Part shown: positions 23,501 through 38,500 of the stretch, one piece after another
How positions within the stretch are numbered: the first letter of the stretch is position 1
Layout: every line of letters starts with the position of its first letter
Assembly (NCBI GenBank): GCA_043228905.1
Contig: JBHGNT010000016.1
Location: 3,348,001 to 3,412,000 of the forward strand
Direction of reading: 5' to 3'
Origin: Azolla caroliniana
Taxonomy: Eukaryota > Polypodiophyta
Length of the DNA: 64,000 bases
Translations under genes and position numbers: made by a program
The notes under the pieces: generated by a model
The model's database searches: none
Told to the model about the DNA's origin: nothing
Seen by the model: the letters and a program-made list of their open reading frames with translations, nothing else

Positions 23501-26500
23501 AACATACCTTGCCTCTTTAACCAAGGCTTTGGCCCACTGCGCAAGGTAATGAAATATGAGTATGCTTGGGTCTCTTCTTGTTAGAATTCAAGAAACAAAA
23601 ATAGAAGTTTTATATGACAACAATACAACGGCACAGGCTCATCAACAAAGAAAATTACAATTTTCTTATAGATCCATTATTCCTCATGCCACAAGTCAAT
23701 CAAGGACTACACAAATGGGCTTCCGACCCGGCCATTGCAAAGGGTCTACAATAGATCGGGCAATAGCAATTGGCAATGCACATAGGTCCCCACCTCATGG
23801 ACCACGATCTCACCACCTTTATCATCAACAAATAAAGGTCATTATCGCCCACCATCACAAGTGATACCCTCGCTTCAAAGATCTCTCCATTCTTTTAGTC
23901 ACTTTTATTTTTATTTACTATCTCAGTTAGTTGCATTCGTTTAGATGAGACAACATTAGTATATATTTCAATCTTTCTGCATATCGATTAGGAGCACTCT
24001 GTAGAGACACCTTTCTAATAACTCTCTTCGATTTAACTTTTGTATCTATAAATTCACTCTAAAGCTCAAATAAACAATAAGAATAACATCGTACCAAGAA
24101 GAGCATCATGAGCCAATCGTGTGGCAGCCTTTCCAGAAAAACCATAGAACTTTGTATATCTCCTGTAAGGACAAGATTCATATTTGTATATTATCAAATG
24201 TGTTTGGGATTCATTTCAAGGCATAATATGTACCTGTAATATGATCTTCCTTTCAAGAACTTGACCTTCGGCGAATCCCAAACTAAAGAGAATGTAACTG
24301 TTCGTTTCTGATGTGCTGGAACTGCAACTGTGGCTGCTACTGCACCTCCAATGGCTCCACCACGTGGCGATACACCAGTTGGAAAGGAATCCCAATGCTT
24401 CCCGTTGAACATTCCATGCTAAAAATGGTCAAATATAACTAACAATAATTAAATCCATTGCAGTCTGTAAAAAATGGTGAGCCTTATATGGCGTTTAATG
24501 CGTTGCCTTTTCTGTTACCATTTATATACTTCAACACATTTAAAAGAAGTGTTAAATATCATTTACAGTCTTCTTTTTGCTATTGTGATTGCAATGTCAG
24601 CATTAGTCACAATGACTGTTATTTTGGGTGAGTTTAATCTCTGGATGGAATGGGTAAGTGGTTGCAAGCCTTTGGCAACATATTTCTGTGATAAATAAAA
24701 CAATTTGTTACTTATTTTCCCAAGTATTCCTGTGCCAAGTACATAAGTTGCATCACCTAAATGCTTCATTGTGAAGACTTTGCAGCCAATTCATCAAAGT
24801 ATCCAACTCGTAAATGACCATCCCGATTAACGTATCATCTTATGCCTTATTCGTGTAAAGGCAGTGAACTACTTTTCGTAAGTTTGACGTCTTTACCTTG
24901 CACCATAAAACCCTCTTCTTGCTCTCTTAATATTTCCTCATCTCAGAAAGCTCTCTTTTATCGTCATTTGAAGTCTGAACAAATTTCATTAAGGATAAAC
25001 AGTATACCAAGTAGTCATATTTCCTGTACGTATAAAAATATCATCAAATTGTAGCCCTTTCTCTTTCCTACAGGAAAAGCACCACCAGCTACTAATCGCT
25101 TTGCATAGCCTCCTCATAGCAAGAGGGCTTACCAAAGTCCATCAACATTAAATATTCCAAACTGGGAAAAGCTTTTGAGGTGGAAGAATGGCTGGTTCCA
25201 TGGCCATGATCTTCTCAGAAGAAGAGCCAGACGAATATTAATGTTTGCACCTATTAGCCAGAAGAGTCTATAGTTTAAAGAAATTAATTGCCTGAATGGT
25301 GACTAAAAGCTTATATTCCTCACTTCTTAGTATTTACAGATCTTCCAGTAACTGATTTCGCTATGCATAAAATAGTAGCCCGTCTTGCCTCAGACAATTG
25401 TATTATTAAGAGATTAGCTTCATTCACCTACACACCTCTTTGATTTCCATCCACATATCTCGGGCTGAAAACTCTTGGTTATCATTCCCTAACATAGAAA
25501 AGCATGGGAATACGGATATGTGAACTTCATCAGTCATCTGAGCTGCAATCGCAAACGTTATTGGTGGATTACCATTTGATGTCCTGTAATCACAAATACA
25601 TCAATATTCTCGCCTAACATTTTTTAGTTTAGGAAAAATACTTTCATCGGGATTTAATATATACCAATTCATTATAAAGGATACTCCATTATATACAAGA
25701 AATAGCAACTCAAGTAAACACATTCCGGCATCAAGAAAACTAAAATTATCTACAGCTCTATATAGAGGATTTTCAACAATGAGCAACAAAACATTACCAA
25801 ACCAAGCATACAGCCCATTATGTTCTCATTGTATATATCATGCCTAGAGGAACTGTGGTTATTTTTCTTTCTCATTTTGTGATTGATTGTCAACTTCCAT
25901 ATACTGTATCATGTAATTCAATAAATATGATCTATTTGAAGCTAATAAAACCTTAACGAGCTTTACACACATCTAGTTTCTATGTATATAACTCTAAAAC
26001 AATCCCTTGCCTTACATACATTTCCCTATTCACAGTGAGAGGAGAAAGTCGTCTTTTTCTTACCATACATAGTAACATGAAGAAGTAAATAAAATGTTGC
26101 ATTAACGTCTTCAAAAGGCCATGAGACCAAAAATTACATCCATGTAAATCTTATAGAAGTCTGGTAAAATAAAGAAAATAATTTGTACCAAACTAAGCAA
26201 TTGATCAAAGTACAATAATATAGGAACCATGGGGATATAAAATGCACAAAATAAATAGATGCATATTTAGGATAGGTAGAACATCGGTGAATCAGCCCAT
26301 GAATGCTCCCATATAATGTATGACATCAATATCATACTACATATGGAAGCATTCATGGCGAATTATGCTCGATAATGATTATAGTCTGCTGCTTTATCTG
26401 CTTTGAAGTTTTAGCTTGGATTCACTTTATTCTTCAACAAGAGAACAAAGTTTCTTAAATTTCCTACAATGCTCTTATTTCAGTTTCATTGCATAAACTC

Positions 26501-29500
26501 AATGTTATCTTATATGATTATCCATTATTTCTTTTTGCAACATAGTGAACCACTTGACAATGATGCATTTTCTTTTCTTCTTGATGAAATAATGGTCTCC
26601 AATTAATAGAATACACAACTCAATGCAGTTCGTGATTTCTTGGTGATTGAATATGTGTCTCCTCACCAGAGCATGGAAAAGACAATGATTTTCTATGGTA
26701 TACTTATATACACTAAGGCGGATGTGCCAAGAAGCAACCATGTACTGCAAAGAAAAAAATGCCCCACTTAATGAAATGGGGCATCTTCATGAGCCTCAAT
26801 ATCTGATTAAGCTTAAATTAAGCACATTTGCAGCACACGGCTCATAAACGCCAGCGAATTGTTCATTTCATCAAAAGGGAAATATCTCTAATATTCAAAT
26901 CTGATAGAACAGAAAATGTCCCCAAGATTTCAACAATTGACTGAGAATGTAAGCAACTGGACAGCTGAAAGGGATAGTAGACAATCAACCTGGTATCATG
27001 TCTACAAATAATAATCACTCCCTGTGGATAGGGAGTGATAGGAACAAAAGAAAGACGTAGTAAAGTCTCTAGAAGACTGAAAGTAAAGTTGCAAATTAGT
27101 TGCAAACACATCAAAATTTTAATGCCTAAAGTTTAGAAATTTCTCAAAGTTTAAATGGGACTCCCTGTGGATAGGGATTTGACGGGAACAAAAGAATGAT
27201 GTAGTAACGTCCCTAGAAGACTGGAAGGAAAACTGCAAATTAGTTGCAAACACACCAAAAAATTTAAGCCTAAATTTTAGAAATTTCTCAAAGTTTAAAT
27301 GGGAAATTTATAGTCCTCATCATCTCATTTCTTTTCTCCAATTACGTGATTGATATAGCCTTTATCATGAGATAGGATATTTAAAATTGCCTTTACCATG
27401 AGATTTCAAAATTTGGTAAATCAAGGCATTATTCCAATCAGCATAAATGCACTACTCCAGTTGTGATGTGACGAGCGCACATGAGGAAATAAAAGATTGA
27501 GGGATAGAGCAAACATACGACGAGAAGAACACGATACAAGATGAACTTAAAGACAACAAAGTTACTTAGATCAACTTTCAAAGATCTTACACTATGAATA
27601 AAAGGTCAAGGGTTCAAATCTTGTAATGGACAATGAAGGGAGAAAGGTGCTACAATAAATAGCAAGGTGTAGAGTAGAGGTTTGTGGTAAAAACAAAAAA
27701 GGACTTAAAAGTTGCACGTTCGTCGAGTCTCGAGGTCAAGTGCCACAAATAGAAACTTATTATTTTGGTAAGGGCCCGCTAAAAACCTATAAAAGGGAGA
27801 GGAGAGCTCATTGTTGGGAGAGAATTTTAGATTGAGGCGAAAACACTACCAAATTCTCAAACGAGCTTGGAGTAGCAAATCAAGAGGGCATTAGAGATCA
27901 CCGATGGCAAGAGGCAACAAAACTGTCTTGTGGTCCTCTAAACAAAAACTCGAGGATATCCCTCCAAAGCTTTACTCGCTATTCCTACATCTCTATTTTT
28001 TATATTCTTACCTTTCAATGCACTTCATGTAACAGAGTCAAGAATTATCTCGTTTGTATTTAGACTGATCTTTCAATCTTTGATGTAATTAGTTTTTGGC
28101 ATTCATATAAATTAATTTCAAAAATCCACTATCTAATGTTATTCTCAATCAGACAATGATTGCATCAGAAATTTTGTTGGAAAATTCTGAGCTTGGAACA
28201 CAAACTTATGGAGATTTGGAGCAAGATTCATAAAAAGACAAGCCGTCAAATTACTGCACCAAAAAACTCACATTATGGTTTGCCACGAGGTTTGTGTCAG
28301 ATTTTTCAGATCATGATTCCAACCACTGGGTGAGAAGTTGAGAGAGACAAAGAGAAGAGGTTCTATTTCACCTTGTTGCACAATTATATTAGCAAGTCCA
28401 ATGCCAACTAAAAAATGAGAATGGTTTCTCATAATACTTTTTAAGTAACATGGGATCTAACCAAGGATGTCCATTATCATAAACCTTGCTTAGCCCCCAT
28501 GTTACTTTTTAAGTAACATGGAGGGGGGCTAAGCAAGGTTTATATGCATTGATAAATTGGAAGAAGTTGTGAATAGGGTAGCAAGAGAAGAAGGATTAGA
28601 TGCCCCAAAACTTATGCAACAAGTTATCTTGTTGCTTTTATATGTGAATGACGTGGTTATACTTCATATGATGTTGATGGTATGCAACGTTTACTTGGAG
28701 CATTAGATGCATTTGTCAAAGTAGTGCATTAACTGTAAATGAAGATAAAAACCAAAATGACAGTAGTACGAACCATCCAGCCTCACCAATACCCTATGCT
28801 TACATAGATGGGAGAACATGCACAATTTGTACAAAGCTTTAAGTATCTTAGTATTGATGTACCTACCACAAAAAATGGAGTGTATGCTTTGAGTCTAGAC
28901 TTCAAGCTGGTTGGAAAAGTTATTATATGTTGGAAAATAAATGCAACCCAAGTGATACTCATGGATCGGACGTGAAACTAATGTTATAGTATCTTAGTAT
29001 TGATGTACCTACCACAAAAAATGGAGTGTATGCTTTGAGTCTAGACTTCAAGCTGGTTGGAAAAGTTATTATATGTTGGAAAATAAATGCAACCCAAGTG
29101 ATACTCATGGATCGGAAGAACTAATGTTATTTAATGTCATGGTAACACAGGTTTTGCTTTATAGAGTACAAGTGTGGGGAGGCACTATCTCTCTTAATGT
29201 ATGGAATGAGATTGAGAAGATTCACAGTATGTTTTTAAGGAGACAAAAGGGAGTTAAATCCACCACCTCTTATCAAGTTATGCTCTTGGGAACAAGTGTT
29301 CAACCTATAAAGATATTGGCACTACAGAGCATATATAGATGATACATTACAAAAGTCAAGAATATGTCAAATCATAGAATACCACATCTTGCTTAGAATG
29401 TTGGGTGTAAACTACAAAAGAATCACAAAACCGATATTCTCTCTCATCTGGTTGGGTAATTGACATCAGAAAATGGTTCAAAAGATGGGATGTGGAAGAA

Positions 29501-32500
29501 CTCCTAGAGTTTTCAAGTGATGCTACGAAATATGTAGTTATTGAGGAAAGATTAATGGAACCATTAAGGAAGAAGTGGAAAGATGCTAAACAGACAAAAT
29601 TAGAATATTACATTACAAACATCAATCCTGAATGTTGGGTACTATATAAGGCAAGAAGGCCTATTGATCGTATTCAACCTTATCTCATTACAAACATGAG
29701 TATTACCTCTCGTGAGTCCTAACACTCTTTCGCACTCGATCACATAACCTAGGTATTGAGGTTGCATTATGGAATCAAAATCAGCCAAATATAAAGACAT
29801 GTAATGTGTGCGAGGAAAGGCTAGTAGAGAATGAGTATCACATGCTTTTTAAGCTATGACGATGTATAAAGAGGGGGTGATGACTTGAGTGTCACACTAA
29901 AGAAAACATCTAGAAGGTTGAGCTCATATGTATATGCCTTATTCACACATCGAAACTTGGTGCTTCAAAGTGTGAATATCCCTTCTTAGGAAGGAGACAC
30001 CCATCAAGATAACTTTTGTACTAAGGTCCCATGGGTCAATATTGGCCTCTATATGGACACTAAACATATCTATCTATGTTCTCCTCAAACATTCACTTCA
30101 TCCAACGTTCTCCTCCTTCAACATCCGGATAGGGAATAAAATAATAATATGAGTACGTATACAAGCCACATAGATTAGATTTATTTGTGTAAGGCAAGAT
30201 TCAAACCTTACACTTAAGACTTTGAAGCATTGTATTTACCAATAGGGTGACTACTATTGAGAGTTTCATTTGTCATAGATAAATTTTACGTATGAATACA
30301 TAGTCAAAAACCACCAAAACTAAACCACATGCACAAACCCAGGGTACAATGTTGGACGCCCATGACCCATCCTCTCTGGTTCAAGTCCTTGGAGGTCACA
30401 TTCAGATTCACACGCACGCGCTTAAATTCACGACACCAGTCCAATATAGCCTAGGTTACCCCCATCTAAACATGATCAAAGTAGAAAAGAATAGAGTGAT
30501 CCGAACTGATATTATTAAACTTGAAAGCAAGATAACTTTGAATAACTTTGGAACTGAACTGAACCGTGACTTAATGGTTTAAACAGTTCCGTTTGGTTCG
30601 GCTCAAGTTCAAGTTTTTTTAATAGATCAGTTAAAACAGTTTGATGGTTTAGGGTTGCCAATTGATTTTTTTAAATATTTTTTTAAACAATCTTTTCATT
30701 TTTAAGCCTAATTCTCACATTTTAGGAAAAATCTTTAAAATTTTGAAAATTTTAAATTTGAAATAATGAATATATTTAAATTTTAAATTTTAAATTTTGA
30801 GTTTTGACCTAACTTGAAAACCAAAACCGAACCACGAAACAATGGTTTAACGGTTAGGATTTTTTGTAACGTTTCGGTTTAAACGGTTTCAAGTTGAATG
30901 GTTTCGTGGTTAGGTTCGGTTCAGTTCAGTTCAAGTTTCAAATTTTTTAAACAGTTCGGTTTTGACACTCTCAAACCGAACTGTTGCCAGTTGTCAATAG
31001 GGAGACATGAATGAATACCTCTAGAAGAAAGAATTTGCCAATTGTGTTACAAGGGCTTAGAATCTGAAGAACAATTGATTTGTCATTTTAGAGTTTTTTA
31101 TGAAAGAAGAGGGAGATACCATTGCCTCTTTAAGCAAGGGTTTGGCCCATTATGCAAGGTAATTGACTCTGAGGACCAACGGTGCCTAGGGCTTTTCTTG
31201 CTAGCACTCAAGAGACACGAGGAAAAGTTTTTGAAGGACAACAATACAGCCACTGCTCATCAACAAAGAACAATCACAACTTTCTTTAGCCCCATCACTC
31301 CTACTCATGCTACAAGTCAATCAAGGGCTACACAAATGAACTCCCAACCAAGAGATAGTAAAGGGGTTACAATAGATCGAGTAAATGCAATAGCCTCATT
31401 GTTACGGGCATGACCATATAATATCCCGTGGTAAGATTGTGTCATAATATTCTATACACGTGGATAAAGTGTGAGGGTTAAAAGAGAGTGTAAAGAAGGG
31501 AAGGATTTTAATCCTTGGGATTGAGACAACCCATTAAGGCCAAGTGTGAACTTGCTTGGGGGCCTTAGGTTTGGCTATAAATATGAGGCCTAGCTACCCT
31601 CATTTGACACTTTATTGACTATGTCGAGACTCTGTCCTCGTGGTGATCAACTCTTGAAGCGGGCGCCCCAGTACCAAATGCGACTCGATGCCACGGCGGT
31701 GTATGGGACGCCGATTGAGGCTCAAGTCCGTCTTGATCTCTTCGCTCAAGGGTGGTCGGGTGGATCGGCACCCTTCTTTCTCTCTCTCCTCTCCATTTTC
31801 TAATAATATATTTCCTTATCTCATGCTTACATTAGGATCTAGCTCTAACACTCATGGAGCACGATTTCACCACCCTTTTCATCAACAGTCTCCCACCATC
31901 ACAGTCAGAGACCTCTCCATTCTAGATCAACCTATGACAGAAATCTTTCAAAGACAAGCATTATAATCTATCTGACTTGAGAATCTTACATGTATTGATA
32001 ACAAGATTCTTTAGTCAGTTTTTATCTTATTTACTTTTATACCCAATAACATTTGTTCTCAAAGACGAGCAACACTCAAGATGTAGACTCTTGTTTGATC
32101 TTTTAGGCCATTTTGGCCTCTTAAAAAAAGACATTAATATATCGTTCTTTCTTTTCTAAGCACAGATAAAAGCTCAAACATGGACAAGTAGAAATACATC
32201 CTAACTAATGTATGTCCTGCACACAACAAAAGCATTAGGAATAATGATACATGCAAGTTGGCTTACTAGGTAATACTATGAGCACCGTAAATATTAGTAT
32301 ATAATTATTCTATGGTAAAAGCTTTCAGAAAGACTCGTGTGATACAAAACCTAGCAAGTAAATTGTGATGCTCAAAAATAAATACAACATGAAAAGAACT
32401 AACAGAAAAGGACCAATGGTTTACTTGTGATGCAAAAGAACACCACCCACTCCATCATCCTCCCTGTTGTAAACAAATACCATAAATGTTGGTGCATTTC

Positions 32501-35500
32501 CCTCAACTACCAAAATTACAAAGAAAAAGACCAAATCAAGAACCTACATGAAGCATTCATTAAAATGTCCACCAGTAAAGTGTGTTTGTCCACCAATGGA
32601 ATTCTGCATTATTAAGATATAGTACAAATGTGTGATGAAATCTAATGGTTATTATGATTAAAGTAAAAATGTTGTGCATACATATTACAATTGGAAAAGT
32701 AGTACGTATTCTTACCATCCACGAGAAAGCTAATGTCACAATTGCATTATCATTCCCAGTGTTGACAAACTGTCACCCAAAACACGTGATCATGAAAGAC
32801 TCAGTATAAAAGATTAATTCTAATAAGGCATACAGGAACACTTACTGTATATGAAAAAACTGTTGCTGGTAAACAGCTTTCCCTATAGTTGTTTGGAATG
32901 AAAGGTGAGACCTGACGACATGATATTTTAAGTTCTGGATCTGGTTCGCCTGTTAAAATCTATTCACAACTTAATTTGTTCCCTAAGATATTTGAAGTTC
33001 TGGATCTAGTTTGCCTGTTCTCCAAGAATATTAATTCCAGATTTTTGACATAAAAATCATGATTTACCATCATAAATAGTCCATGCTCTAGGGAAAACTG
33101 CATGATAAGTTGAATGTTGACCATCTAGATTCCAATCCCATGATGCAATACTCGCATCATCTAACATTCTTCAAATATATAAATTAGTGTCAGCTTCAGT
33201 AGACAAATCTATAACTGTACAACATCAGATTGCTTTGTATGTCAAACACAAATTCATGAAAAGAATTTGCTAATCCAGGCAAACCATCTGCACAATAAGT
33301 GTAGAAAATACTCAACTAAATATAAAATCCTGCATAGCAAAGTTATGTATGTAAAACACATACATAACCAATTATGATAAGAAACACATCAACACAATAC
33401 ATCATATGCCAAATGGATATGAAAGGCAAACTGGGTTAAAGTAGAATTCAGAAACAGAAACCCACGCAGTACACCATTTTCTGCTGACTCTGGTCTGTTA
33501 GGGTATGTTCCAGAGTATAATCATTTAGAATCTATCAGACATTTACCAATACTTCTTATGGCTGAGTTTTCTCCTATGTGTATGTGTTTATGAAGATGTT
33601 ACATCAGGTATTTTATTTGACCATGAAAAATGACATTAAAAACTCTGCAGTGAAACAAATTCAAATGAAACGTTTCTGGTTAATTCATTCATTTTAATTG
33701 TCTTTTTCTGTGACACACGTGGTGGTCCCCAACAAAGTATATGACATACTTAGATGGATATCAAGACGGGTGAATACACCACCCCAAGAATAGTTATAAT
33801 TGCGTTGAAGAATGACATGTATCTCAATCTCCCGATAGTGGTCTCACTAAAATTACTGATAATCTTTGTATCCGCTGAAAGTGTATTATTTAGGGAATCA
33901 GTTTATAAACAACAGCAAATAGTTCTAACAAATTGACATATTCTTTGAGGTGGGCCCCCAACAGTAGAAGCATCCACAACTAAAGAGAGGCAAAACTGAA
34001 AAGGAAAAAAACCAAATCCTAGGTGAGAAAAGTGACAAATAAAAACTTTACGTCAGGGCTAATGATTGAGAGTGTGAAACGCAAAATAAAAGAAAATTTA
34101 TATACACAGCTTTAAAGATGCCAAGATAGCCGTTGATAACTAGAAATAATTACTATGGGACTCAGTGGACACCACAGAAGTACATAAAGAGAAGCTATAA
34201 GAGAAGCATCGGGGTTTGAATTTTGCATAAAAAGTTTTTAGGTTTGAGTAATCATGTACCTGAGACTTGGAATAGTTACTACAAAATTTCTAGTAACCTA
34301 GTAAAGTTTCCAGCACTATATTTATTTCCTCACACTTGTATATGTCAGGATAGCTTCTTGCGCCTCTCATCTTCCTCTATGTTAAGCATTATCAGTAGAA
34401 TGTAGTAAGTTTTTCATTTAATATCACTCATTGTTTATCACTGCTATAATTTACACTTTACAGCAAGATGTCTACACTGTTTGCTTGTAAAACAAAAACT
34501 CAGTATAGAAGATGTGACAACACATGAATAACAAGTAATAAATTTGTACTCTCCAACAAATTAGAATAAAAAATCCTAAAGTTTCTTGCAGTGCACACTT
34601 TACCCAAGTTCAGTAGGTCGTCCAGGATACAACACAGAGCTGAATTTTTTTCCATTATCCCGTGAAATAAATACCTGTTGAAAGCGAAATCCTTGTAGAA
34701 AATGAGAACTTTTCTTGGTAAATTACTTGATGAGTTCCACACATAAACAGCAAGAAATGGCAATATACCGAGAATTGATTTGGTAATACCGGCCCTTCTT
34801 CACAAACTCCAGGTAGTAACTGCCACCGTCTAAACTCTCCTCTGAAGCCTCTACCAATACTTCCAGAACTGTACATACCAACACGTTCCTAAATGGTATT
34901 GAATATAATAAAAGAAAAGTGGCTTTTATGAAATAGTTACAATATGTTTGGTATAAATTAAATCTTTCCATACCCCATGCCACCAAGGGGAACACCATGG
35001 CAAGCTGAAGCTCGAATTTGCCGACTGAAAGGATCTATTGGTGGTGTCTGTACAAATGAACAAAGTCCTTGAAAGCTTGATTAGACCACAAAATGGTAAT
35101 CCCCAAATAGACTAAAGATTTATGTATGTATAAAATCTACAAATGTTTCTCCATCTTAAACTGTCTTAACAATCAGTTATGCCTCACCCTTGAAAACTGG
35201 TTTGTTTAATAGCATCCCTCACCGATCAAGAACCTACATTATTGGATTGCAAGCGTTGGAAGCACGTTAACAGTAAAGATGCAGACAAGTTGCAACCCTT
35301 GGGGAGATCCTTTTGAACAGATGAAAACCATAAACGAATGTCTAACATCTACTACCACATCAAGAGGACAATCAAGAGGGAAAGATAGTGCACATAACTT
35401 TCTTGCTTCTGTGATTTGCTTTCATTCAACATTTCCCTGGAATGATGTCACACACAACCACAAAAAGATATATATGGGCATATGCACCATCAAAATAATT

Positions 35501-38500
35501 AGGAGATTAAACACGCTCATTCCTGATTGGCCGCAAATCTAGCTTAGCTGGAAGACGTGCACATCTCCTAAATTGACTAGATTTATTTTGTTATTTTTTA
35601 TATTTATGTTCATTTCCCATCAGTAGCCTTAATCATAGTTGAATGTACAGCGTGAAAATTGGCATCTCGATATGTAACAAGCTCAATTTGATAATTCTTT
35701 ATGGGCCTAAACTTTTTCAACGGATAAGAAACTCCACGCCAGTGTCATGTGTAGACATTACCAATTTAAAATTTGTGTTCAAAATATTACGCATTTAGTC
35801 ACTTCTATTTATTTATTTTTACATGTATTTTGGTTTGTTGTTCTCAAAGACGAGACATCATTTTAAGATGTAATCTCCCGTTTGGTCGTATAAGCCATTT
35901 TGTCTCTTTAAAGACATTAATATATTCTTCTTTCTTTCTACAGCCATTTGGGGCTGAGCCATTTTCTTTCATTATCGAATTTAATATTATCAATTCCGAT
36001 CATTGTATTCTTTTCCACTTTGGTCATGTCCAGTGGGCAATCCAAGCTATATTGGAACAGGGGCAGTACATTTATACTTGATTTAGAAACTTCTAGAAAG
36101 TTAGAGTTCACATAGTTAATGAAGATAATAACATAAACTTAACATGTTCATCCGTCAACAAAGTTAACCTGGATTTGGTCATTATTTAATATTCTTCATT
36201 TATAACTTTCGTCCAAGTAAGTGTTCCTCATAGGTCATTCTATTACTCATGATTTCATATAATTATATATCAAGAAGTGTGGATTTCTGCCCACTAATCC
36301 CATGATTAGCTCCTATGTTAGGAAATGGACAACCATGATGTTAGTTTTCTAATTTCCTGTATGACATGGTTGATAGATATTTCCATTGCCTACACCTTTG
36401 TGTTTGCATGGAAGCATACACTCGGTAGGGCAGTGGTAGGTAGCCCTAGCATAATTAAGTATTAGCCTCTTTAAGATGCAATCTCTTGTTTGGTCTCATA
36501 GAGCATTTTGGCCTCTGAAAAGACATTAATAATTCTTTCTTCTTTCTTTCTTTAAAGTCTTCAAGGTCTCTCTTGCAAGAAGTTAATTTTTCTTTCTGTC
36601 TGTCTTATTATACTTTTGCAACTAGTAGATGATTTTGGAGTTGAAAGACTCTCAACGGAGGTTTTGTCAATCCTGCTGAGAAAATCAAAATCTTCTGGAG
36701 GTTTACTAAATATCACACGAAATCTTAATTTGTTATAGTTTGATCAAGACGAATCCTGCCTCAAAGCTATTAAATGGTTCGGAATCTAATTCTTCAAGCC
36801 TTAGAATTTGTTGAAAGCTTTCTTAACAACTTTGAAATATTTCCCTCTGATAACAGAACAAATATACAAGCACCTGTGTACATAGCCCTGCATGTATATG
36901 CATATGCATTGTTTATGTATGCATAGTGCATGCATACACTCTAATAGAGACATGATAAAATCCTAATAAAATATCAAATCAAGTTCAAGATTCTCTCATT
37001 AACATGACAATTCAATTTCTAGAACATTGGGCATATGCCAAAGATACTCAAATTGTCCAAACAAGTATAAATGGTTTATAGTTATACTGAGATATACCCT
37101 TCCTTGTGAGCGCTCTTCTTGATTGTAAGCCCAAAGTCGATAACCAAGCTTAATCTGTACACTCGACGATAATAAAACTTCCAATGAATATACTGAAGTC
37201 GTGCGTATATTTGCATGCTAGCACTCACATAAATGCAAACACACACACACACACATCAAGAGATGGATGCTAAAAAAACATGCACTTACACATGTTAGCA
37301 CATAGAAGAAACATATGTCAACGTACCATCTTGACTGCCTCTGTGAATGTTACATTGAACTCTCTAAGAAAATTTGCATGATTGTTTAGTTTTCGTCTCC
37401 ATGCTATCTTTGGTGGGGCTCCTAGATCATCTTCTAACTGCAACAACAGAAGGCATTCGAAGAGGTCAATTATATTGATATATTAAAGACAAGCCCAAAG
37501 CATCATTCTTCAAATTTTCACTGCCAATTTGTTTTCAAATTCAAGGTCTATAGAATATTCCAGTTCTCCCATTAACGCTTATAAAAACAACAATCTTTTA
37601 TTCATGTATTGCAAAACAAATCAGGCTAAATTCTCCATCAGAGGCCAAAAAGAGCACCATAAACAACTACAGTGCTCCAACTCTAGCTTTAACAAACAAG
37701 TCTACAGACATTCATTGGCAGTCCTTATGTTATTAACAATAGAAATTTGCAATTGTATAGGTACAATCAGTATTATGAGCCAAGTTTTTCTACAACAAAA
37801 TTCTAGATGCTAGTTTTATCCCATAATAGCCTTTTTAATTCAAAGCTACAGGTACAATATTTATTTGAAGGGATTCTTAACCGTTGGATAGAAAAGAGAG
37901 CACATACACTATTGAATCAGCACAGAAAGACAGAGATATTAAAATCTTAAAAGACTATGAAGTCCTACAAGACCTGAAAAAAGAATACAACTGTTTATCT
38001 TAACTCATCAACACAAGTAACAAAAGAAAAATGTCTTTCTACGTTACCTTAAACTAAATGTTTTGTAATGTCACTGTGCCTCATAATTATTCAATAATCA
38101 AGCTTGGTGTTTGACAACTGGAACTGAAAATGCTGCCTCTAAAAATAGCCACCACCAGGTGATCCAATATGAAAAGGTCTGCAGAATGAGGAGGGAGTGT
38201 CAGCCATGCAATATGATGATGTTTGGTTGTACATCATGAGGAGTGTGTTTCTAATCGTATCTGTGCCAAAATATATGTCAAAGATCTCTGCCTAAGTGGA
38301 CCAAAGTGTAAACCTCTTCCTCAAGAGATTCTCTGAGTCTGCTCATCAGTAGAAGGCAGCGACCTAAGCATCTTTGATAATCATGCTCCACATACAAGAG
38401 AAGTTCAATTTTTTTCTAAAGAGCTTCCTTTGATCTCACACTAGACTGGGTGATGAAATATATAATGCTCCTCATATTCAACTTTTTGATTGCAAATCTG

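Larger units (their letters stand above)
28435..29890 (+). pseudogene. RTE-like LINE reverse transcriptase remnant in GBA2 intron 11
   Basis: Motifs appear in order but in broken frames: GSNQGCPLS (RT motif before the active site), then [12 protein letters not shown], where the usual Y-A-D-D is changed to YVND, then a C-terminal region with [12 protein letters not shown] and [17 protein letters not shown] (29100-29342), and a zinc-like [14 protein letters not shown] (about 29803). A palindromic foldback sits at the break between the first two motifs, and a recent 146-bp duplication sits at 28842-29133. It is a dead element. Its transcription sense is opposite to the host gene. Confidence 0.8.

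Noticed and set aside
33155-33170. Acceptor TGTTAG for GBA2 exon 7
   Set aside because: It would put TGA in frame. The upstream GAAG acceptor gives an open frame with the length expected of the family.
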